The notes under the pieces were generated by a model. It was given only the letters and a program-made list of their open reading frames with translations, had not been told where the DNA came from and did not search any database. 64,000 bases of DNA from JBLMZI01 sp050258755 (GTDB lineage Bacteria; Bacillota; Syntrophomonadia; Syntrophomonadales; DTU052), in the NCBI GenBank assembly GCA_050258755.1, contig JBLMZI010000005.1, forward strand, positions 290,904 through 354,903. Direction: 5' to 3'. The position numbers were made by a program, and so were the translations under genes. Below are positions 59,023 through 64,000 of this stretch, piece by piece. Every line of letters begins with the position of its first letter. The first letter of the stretch is position 1.

Positions 59023-61392
59023 TTATTGGCCATCCTGGACAATTTGGTGATCCGGAAGCGGGCAGTAGGACATGAATTCCGGATTGTTTACCTGGATTTC
59101 GGCCGTCTCGTCGGACGGACAGCCGCCAGAGGCACCGTCTTTCGCTTCATTGGCCAGATAAAGCCGGCCCTGATTGCGCGGGTCGCGGCAGACCTTGACC
59201 GTGACCGCCGATCCGGCCTGACCGGGCTTGTGAATGTCGCATTCCTCCGTGGGTGCGGCTTCCGGGTCGCCAGGCGGCGCCTCTTTTAAGAAGCCACGGG
59301 GCACCGGGTACGGACACGACGGTGTCGCAAGTTTGCCCGAGTCCGGGCATATATTGATCAGCACGTGCAAGTCGCAGTTTTCGGTTGGGGTGGTCTCTTT
59401 ATCCCGGTATTCCATGCGGATATCCTCTTCAGGACAGGCGCTGGTGGCAAGCTTGCCGGATTTCTGACATACCGCCACCTGAGAAAGACCGGTCGGCATG
59501 GAAAAGCTTAGATTCTTTTTCCCAGCGACCGCCTTGGTCATGACCGCACGCCAGAGCAGGGCTGGGTAGGTGCCGCCAGCCGTGCGGTCCATGGTTTCCT
59601 TCTTATCAAAGCCCATCCAGACCACACAAGTGTAGGCAGGGGTATAACCGCAGAACCAGGCGTCCTTGCTGTCCGAGGTGGTGCCGGTCTTACCGGCGCA
59701 GGATACGCCCGAAATCCGGGCCCGGGTTCCAGTGCCGCCCTCAACCACGCTCTGCAGCATGCTGGTCATCATCCATGCGGTTTCTTTCTTCATGACCTGT
59801 TTGGGGCGGTTTCTGCGCTCGTAAAGCACATTGCCGTCCTGGTCAAGGATTTTCTCTATTGTATGGGGTTTATTCCACAAGCCACCGTTTGCGTAAGCGG
59901 AATAGGCACCAGCCATTTCGACCGGTTTCACGCCTCGGGTCAGACCACCCAGCGCGGTTGAAAGGTTCATGTCGTTATACCGGCCGCCGGTGACCAATGT
60001 TGAGATGCCCAGTTTTTGTGCGAAAGCCACACCGTTGCGGATGCCGACGGTATCTGCAAGCTTGACGGCGGCAACGTTGATGGAAAACTGAACCGCGGTG
60101 CGCATACTGATCAAGCCGCGATATTTGTTGTCATAGTTGTGCGGCGTCCAGGAACCGTCCCCGGCGGTATAGCTGACCGGAGAGTCATCAATTGTGTAGT
60201 CCGGCGTATAGCCTTCTTCCAGTGCAGGTCCGTAAACCACGACCGGTTTAAAGGCGGAGCCCGGCTGGCGGACCGCATCGGTGGCCCGGTTAAATCCGCG
60301 CTGCTGTTCGTTGTCCCGACCGCCGATCAGCGCCACAATGCCGCCGGTTTTTTGATCTTCCAGAACCATGGCCGATTGAATGATCTGCCCACGGCGGCTC
60401 TTAATATTCGGAAAACGGGATGAATCCGAGTAGATCTCTTCCGCGTAATCCTGAACGTCCGTATTTACGGTGGTATATATTTTGAGTCCGCCGCGGAAGA
60501 TTGCATCCTGCGGGTTGTCGTAAAGTCCCTCATCCCGCAGGATTTCGTCAGCTTCATCGATGACGGTGTCCACGTAGTAACCGTACCGGTTCGTGCTATT
60601 CACAGTCTTTTTTAAATTGACGGGTTCTTCGTAGGCCCGGTCGGCCTCAGATTGAGTGATGAACCCGCACTCCGCCATATTGTTTAACACCAGGCGTTGG
60701 CGGCGGCGGGCTTCTGAATAATTGCGGAAGGGGGAATAAGTATTCGGTGACTTGACCAAACCGGCCAGCAGCGCACATTCTGAAAGGTTCAATTCGGAAA
60801 CGTTTTTTCCGAAATATGTATGGGCAGCGGTTTCAACTCCCCAGGCGCCGGCGCCGAAATAAATCCGGTTGAGATAAAACTCCAGGATTTCGTCCTTGGT
60901 ATACCGGCTTTCCAGCTGCATAGACATAACGACTTCTTTGATTTTGCGTTCGAAGGTTTTTTCGGGTTTTAGAAAGGCGTTGCGGGCTAGCTGCTGGGTA
61001 ATGGTACTGGCGCCCTGCCGCTTCGACCCTGATATGACGTCCACAAAAATGGCGCGGGCGATGGATTTAATATTCACCCCGTGATGTTCGTAGAATTGCT
61101 GATCTTCGATCGCAAAAAATGCGTTTTTCAGGTCTTTCGGCATTTTGTTCAAGGGAACAATAATCCGGTTTTCTTCCGCATGGAGTTGATAGAAGACCTT
61201 GTCGTTCTCATCATAGAGAATGGTGCTGACCGAGCCGGTGAGCGATTCCGGATTCCAGGTCGGTACATTGACCACGGCTGCGGCAACAACGCCAAAAACG
61301 ACGCCGATGGCAACAACGGCCATCAGCAGACCGACGGTAATTAACAGGCTGCGCGTACGCGTCCCGCTTGGTTGCGATGCTTTGGCAGGCAT
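59023..61392 (-). CDS. class A penicillin-binding protein 1A
   Basis: 789 residues. Transmembrane helix about 16-40; glycosyltransferase GT51 with EDQQFYEHHG and GASTITQQLARN; transpeptidase with SxxK serine in PGSAFKPVV, SIN triad, and AGKTGTTSDSKDAW. Builds peptidoglycan outside the membrane. The C-terminal ~150 residues hold tandem cysteine-bearing repeats: VCQKSGKLATSACP and ICPDSGKLATPSCP, each followed by a CDxH or similar, plus more cysteines. ATG at 61392 after GGGGAGGG; its own transcription unit opposite tyrS. Confidence 0.95.
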   Translation of the reverse strand: MPAKASQPSGTRTRSLLITVGLLMAVVAIGVVFGVVAAAVVNVPTWNPESLTGSVSTILYDENDKVFYQLHAEENRIIVPLNKMPKDLKNAFFAIEDQQFYEHHGVNIKSIARAIFVDVISGSKRQGASTITQQLARNAFLKPEKTFERKIKEVVMSMQLESRYTKDEILEFYLNRIYFGAGAWGVETAAHTYFGKNVSELNLSECALLAGLVKSPNTYSPFRNYSEARRRQRLVLNNMAECGFITQSEADRAYEEPVNLKKTVNSTNRYGYYVDTVIDEADEILRDEGLYDNPQDAIFRGGLKIYTTVNTDVQDYAEEIYSDSSRFPNIKSRRGQIIQSAMVLEDQKTGGIVALIGGRDNEQQRGFNRATDAVRQPGSAFKPVVVYGPALEEGYTPDYTIDDSPVSYTAGDGSWTPHNYDNKYRGLISMRTAVQFSINVAAVKLADTVGIRNGVAFAQKLGISTLVTGGRYNDMNLSTALGGLTRGVKPVEMAGAYSAYANGGLWNKPHTIEKILDQDGNVLYERRNRPKQVMKKETAWMMTSMLQSVVEGGTGTRARISGVSCAGKTGTTSDSKDAWFCGYTPAYTCVVWMGFDKKETMDRTAGGTYPALLWRAVMTKAVAGKKNLSFSMPTGLSQVAVCQKSGKLATSACPEEDIRMEYRDKETTPTENCDLHVLINICPDSGKLATPSCPYPVPRGFLKEAPPGDPEAAPTEECDIHKPGQAGSAVTVKVCRDPRNQGRLYLANEAKDGASGGCPSDETAEIQVNNPEFMSYCPLPDHQIVQDGQ

Positions 61393-61492
61393 TTTCTGCC
61401 CTCCCCTGATTCCCTGGTTTTAAAAGATTATAGCATGGAAGATAGAAAAGATGGGTCGGAATTTTGGATAATAAACGAACCAACAGCCGAAT

Positions 61493-61521
61493 TTGAGGGA
61501 TTGCCAGACTTATGGTATGAT
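61493..61521 (+). promoter_or_regulatory. promoter for tyrS
   Basis: TTGAGG at 61493-61498, a 17-base spacer, and TATGAT at 61516-61521 with an extended TGG. It gives a leader of about 140 bases in which I see no T-box sequence, only a small TTTGCT/AGCAAA hairpin near 61614. Confidence 0.6.
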
Positions 61522-61670
61522 TTTTGCTGGAATCTGATCAAGCAGCATTTATAACTGAACCGATCAGAACCGGCCGTGAACATTGAAAGCCAGGGGGCAT
61601 TCAAGAGCGTCTCTTTGCTGACAAAAGCAAAGGATAAAGGGTGTTTCCTCATAATTAAGGGGGTTGGCAT

Positions 61671-62885
61671 GTGGATAACGAGGTCAAACGCGAAGCCTTG
61701 CGCCAGATGGAACTTTTAAAGCGGGGAACTGCGGAGATTGTTCCGGAAGATGAATTACTGGCCAAACTGGAAAAATCAATTCGGGAGAAAAAACCGCTAA
61801 AGGCGAAACTTGGACTTGATCCAACCGCACCTGACATTCACGTTGGGCATACGGTGGTATTGAACAAACTGCGCCAGTTTCAGGATCTGGGACACGAAGT
61901 TCGCCTGATTATCGGCGACTTTACCGGCCGGATCGGCGACCCGAGCGGAAAATCGGAGACCCGCAAACAGCTTACCGAAGCAGAAATTATGGCCAATGCC
62001 AAGACCTATGAGCAGCAGATTTTCAAGGTCCTGGACAAAGAACATACGCGTATTTACTTCAACAGCGAATGGCTTTCCCCGATGACTTTTGTCGACGTGA
62101 TTGAGCTTTCGGCGAAATACACGGTGGCACGCATGATGGAACGGGACGATTTTGCCAAACGATACCGGGAAAACCTCCCGATCAGCGTGCACGAATTTTT
62201 TTACCCGCTGATGCAGGGCTATGACTCGGTGGCCCTCGAAGCCGACGTTGAACTCGGTGGTACAGACCAGAAATTCAACCTGCTGGTCGGCCGGAATCTG
62301 CAGAAAGAATACGGTCAGGAGCCGCAGGTCGCCCTGATGATGCCGATCCTTGAGGGACTGGACGGGGTCCAGAAGATGAGCAAGAGTCTGGGCAATTACA
62401 TTGGGATAAATGAAGATCCGAACGAAATCTTTGGCAAGACCATGTCGATTAACGATACGCTCATTACCCGCTATTTCGAACTGGCCACTCGGGTTTCAAT
62501 GGAAGAAATCAAGGCATTGGAAGCAGCCATGAAAGCTGGCACGATGAATCCCCGGGACGCCAAGATGCGGTTAGCGCGGGAGTTCATCACCATGTACTAC
62601 AATGAAGAAAAGGCAGCCGAAGCCGAGGAACGCTTCAAGACCATCTTCCAGAAAGGTGATATTCCCGAAGATATCCCGGAGTTTACCACGGCTGCCGGCG
62701 AAGTATGGCTGCCGAAGCTGCTACAGGATGCGGGGCTCGTCGCATCGACCTCTGAAGGGAAGCGAATGCTCAAGGAGGGCGCTGTGAAGATCGACGGGGA
62801 AAAAACGGAATCGGAGCAGATTCAACTCGGTTCCGGCATGGTGATCCAGGTTGGAAAACGCAAGTGGGTCAGAATCCTCATCTAG
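61671..62885 (+). CDS. tyrS: tyrosyl-tRNA synthetase
   Basis: 404 residues of the TyrRS type with HVGHTVVLNKL (HIGH-like), GDFTGRIGDPSGKSETR, and KMSKSLGNYIG; the C-terminal S4 domain (about 340-404) binds tRNA. GTG at 61671, 8 bases after AAGGGGG. All class I motifs intact. It has its own promoter and terminator. Confidence 0.97.
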   Translation: MDNEVKREALRQMELLKRGTAEIVPEDELLAKLEKSIREKKPLKAKLGLDPTAPDIHVGHTVVLNKLRQFQDLGHEVRLIIGDFTGRIGDPSGKSETRKQLTEAEIMANAKTYEQQIFKVLDKEHTRIYFNSEWLSPMTFVDVIELSAKYTVARMMERDDFAKRYRENLPISVHEFFYPLMQGYDSVALEADVELGGTDQKFNLLVGRNLQKEYGQEPQVALMMPILEGLDGVQKMSKSLGNYIGINEDPNEIFGKTMSINDTLITRYFELATRVSMEEIKALEAAMKAGTMNPRDAKMRLAREFITMYYNEEKAAEAEERFKTIFQKGDIPEDIPEFTTAAGEVWLPKLLQDAGLVASTSEGKRMLKEGAVKIDGEKTESEQIQLGSGMVIQVGKRKWVRILI

Positions 62886-62937
62886 CAACCGCGCGCGAAC
62901 ACGGGTCACTACGACGGGATATATAATGTAAGCATTG

Positions 62938-62963
62938 AAAAGGAGCAGCGTGCTGCTCCTTTT
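62938..62963 (+). terminator. terminator after tyrS
   Basis: AAAAGGAGCAGC and GCTGCTCCTTTT around GT, about 50 bases after tyrS. The 12-base stem is perfect. Confidence 0.88.
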
Positions 62964-63151
62964 CTGCATGGCCCGTCGGGCGATTCGCACACCTTACTAT
63001 TCTAATTATATTAGAACGTGTCTTAAACCTTTGGGGGTTGAGTCGGATCAATCCGGTTAGCCCCGTGCCCGCGGCCATCGAAGCGTTTCAGCTCATAGTG
63101 TTCACCTTCGCTGTTTGAGCCGCATAGGATAACGAGCGGAGGTGAATCAGT

Positions 63152-63829
63152 TTGTATGGTAGATTCAGACCGGTCAAGGTGATCATCCTGGCTGGTCTTA
63201 TCATTGCGGTGGCCATCTTTTGGCTGGCTGAGCGCAACCTGCATCAGGCGGTTCGCGGTGCGGCACTGTCCAGGGCGCAGATTCGGGGCCAGGAATTGCT
63301 TTTCCGATCGATCTATCGCAGTTCTGCGGGCAATCTCGGATATAACGACCTGGTCAGTGTTCACAAGGACAGCGACGGCCGGGTTGTGATGCTGCAGCCT
63401 TTGACAGTGAAGATGAATCGATTTATGGCGATGGTTGCCCTGGAAATCGAACATTCCCTGGAGGCCGAGATGCGGCGCCAGGACATCTCGGTGCCAGCCG
63501 GCCAGGTGTTTGGCAGCACCATCATGGGCGGTGCCGGACCGATGGTTCATGTGCGCATTCTGCCCGCCGGGCGGGTTCAGGTCGAAATGGAGGATCGGTT
63601 TGAAAGTGCCGGAATCAACCAGACCCGGCATCTTGTCTGCCTCAAGGTGCGCGGCAAAATGCAGGTTCTTGCACCTTTTCTGCGTGAGGAAGTGCCAATT
63701 TCCGCTGATGTTCCAATTGTGGAATCAATTATCGTTGGACAGGTCCCCGGAACTTATGTTAATCTAGATGCCGTTGGCCCACTGACGGGCCTCGACGGTC
63801 TTCGAAAGTTGAAAGCGGACTCGGATTGA
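63152..63829 (+). CDS. yunB: YunB-like sporulation protein
   Basis: 225 residues. N-terminal helix (VIILAGLIIAVAIFWL, about 9-25), then an extracytoplasmic domain of the YunB family: HQAVRGAALSRAQIRGQELL, VSVHKDSDGRVVMLQPLTVKMN and VPAGQVFGSTIMGGAGPMVHV. YunB is made in sporulation and needed for full spore formation in Bacillus; its biochemical role is unknown. I chose TTG at 63152, 9 bases after GGAGGTGA. Last gene before an rRNA-type promoter. Confidence 0.9.
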   Translation: MYGRFRPVKVIILAGLIIAVAIFWLAERNLHQAVRGAALSRAQIRGQELLFRSIYRSSAGNLGYNDLVSVHKDSDGRVVMLQPLTVKMNRFMAMVALEIEHSLEAEMRRQDISVPAGQVFGSTIMGGAGPMVHVRILPAGRVQVEMEDRFESAGINQTRHLVCLKVRGKMQVLAPFLREEVPISADVPIVESIIVGQVPGTYVNLDAVGPLTGLDGLRKLKADSD

Positions 63830-63855
63830 AAAAACCTGAAAAAATATGGGTTTGC

Positions 63856-63888
63856 TTGACACGAAATGCGGAACCGTGGTAATATAAT
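63856..63888 (+). promoter_or_regulatory. rRNA-operon-type promoter
   Basis: Exact TTGACA at 63856-63861. The -10 is TAATAT at 63880-63885 (18-base spacer) or the overlapping TATAAT at 63883-63888 (21 bases). It precedes a leader typical of pre-16S RNA. Confidence 0.75.
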
Positions 63889-63894
63889 TTTTGC

Positions 63895-64000
63895 GCGCAG
63901 GGCGCAGCGATCTTAGAAAACTGAACAGCGAAACCTGGTGCTTTTAAATTGCGAGCCGAAAAATCGGAAGGTTTTGAGGCAAGCGAGTCGGGCGAAAGTC
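63895..64000 (+). other. pre-16S rRNA leader, cut by the window end
   Basis: CTTAGAAAACTGAACAGCGAAA is a phrase seen in Bacillota rRNA leaders just before 16S rRNA. The sequence ends before any 16S gene start (AGAGTTTGATCC) is reached, so the rRNA gene itself is not in this window. Confidence 0.7.

Noticed and set aside
61528..61670. T-box leader for tyrS
   Set aside because: The GGTGGTACCGCG-type T-box sequence is absent; only a weak hairpin is seen.
1..64000. CRISPR arrays, transposases, integrases, prophage genes
   Set aside because: No regularly spaced repeats were seen and no gene with transposase, integrase or phage features was recognised on either strand.

Overview
The window is a stretch of bacterial chromosome, moderately GC-rich and densely coding, from a spore-forming member of the Bacillota with a clostridia-like gene order. 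The evidence is the run fmt, Zn-metallopeptidase, rsmB, rlmN, prpC, prkC, rsgA, rpe; sporulation genes (ytxC-like, yunB-like, pdaB-like); a T-box before pheST; an FMN riboswitch before ribD-ribE-ribBA-ribH; and an infC-rpmI-rplT operon with an L20-type leader and an ATT start codon. Shine-Dalgarno sites are strong, and GTG and TTG starts are common. I cannot name genus or family from sequence alone.

Layout. 1-7.9 kb: translation, rRNA modification and a PASTA kinase/phosphatase pair. 7.9-11.8 kb: riboflavin operon under an FMN riboswitch. 11.9-14.8 kb: a duplicated zinc-ribbon membrane protein, a DUF1540 peptide, a Ca2+/H+ antiporter and CheW. 15-20.3 kb: rnhB, a FliK-like and an FlhB-tail-like protein, YraN, endonuclease IV and an LhgO-like oxidase. 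20.4-23.8 kb: small proteins of unknown function. 24-28.7 kb: a BMP-type nucleoside ABC importer, followed by a truncated gamma-glutamylcyclotransferase remnant, a small membrane protein and a DUF89 protein. 30.3-36.2 kb: an insert-like segment with an AgrC/LytTR-type two-component system and a large SLH surface protein carrying a PEBP-like domain. It is bounded by two copies of the 3' end of a pdaB-like deacetylase gene, one of them a truncated fragment. 36.8-41.3 kb: a second deacetylase, tRNA-Val, a structured intergenic region, ytxC and thrS. 41.3-49.3 kb: infC operon, Ktr potassium uptake, a SpoU methyltransferase, pheS and a shortened pheT. 49.35-50.35 kb: about 1 kb without a credible gene, holding two homologous hairpin elements. 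50.3-58.9 kb: zapA, a PolX-like protein with a degraded polymerase site, a DUF421 protein, a NIF3-like protein, a U32 peptidase-family protein and mutS2. 59-63.8 kb: PBP1A (minus strand), tyrS and yunB. The right edge carries an rRNA-type promoter and a pre-16S-like leader.

Most of the window is ordinary core genome. The best candidates for something new are: (1) the two inverted, homologous structured elements at 49.49-49.70 and 49.92-50.14 kb, whose stems differ by compensating changes; (2) the surface-protein/two-component island flanked by a direct repeat of about 190 bp; (3) PheT lacking its EMAP-like tRNA-binding insert; and (4) the PolX protein with an intact PHP site but a lost polymerase triad. 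All calls come from reading by eye; no database search was run.
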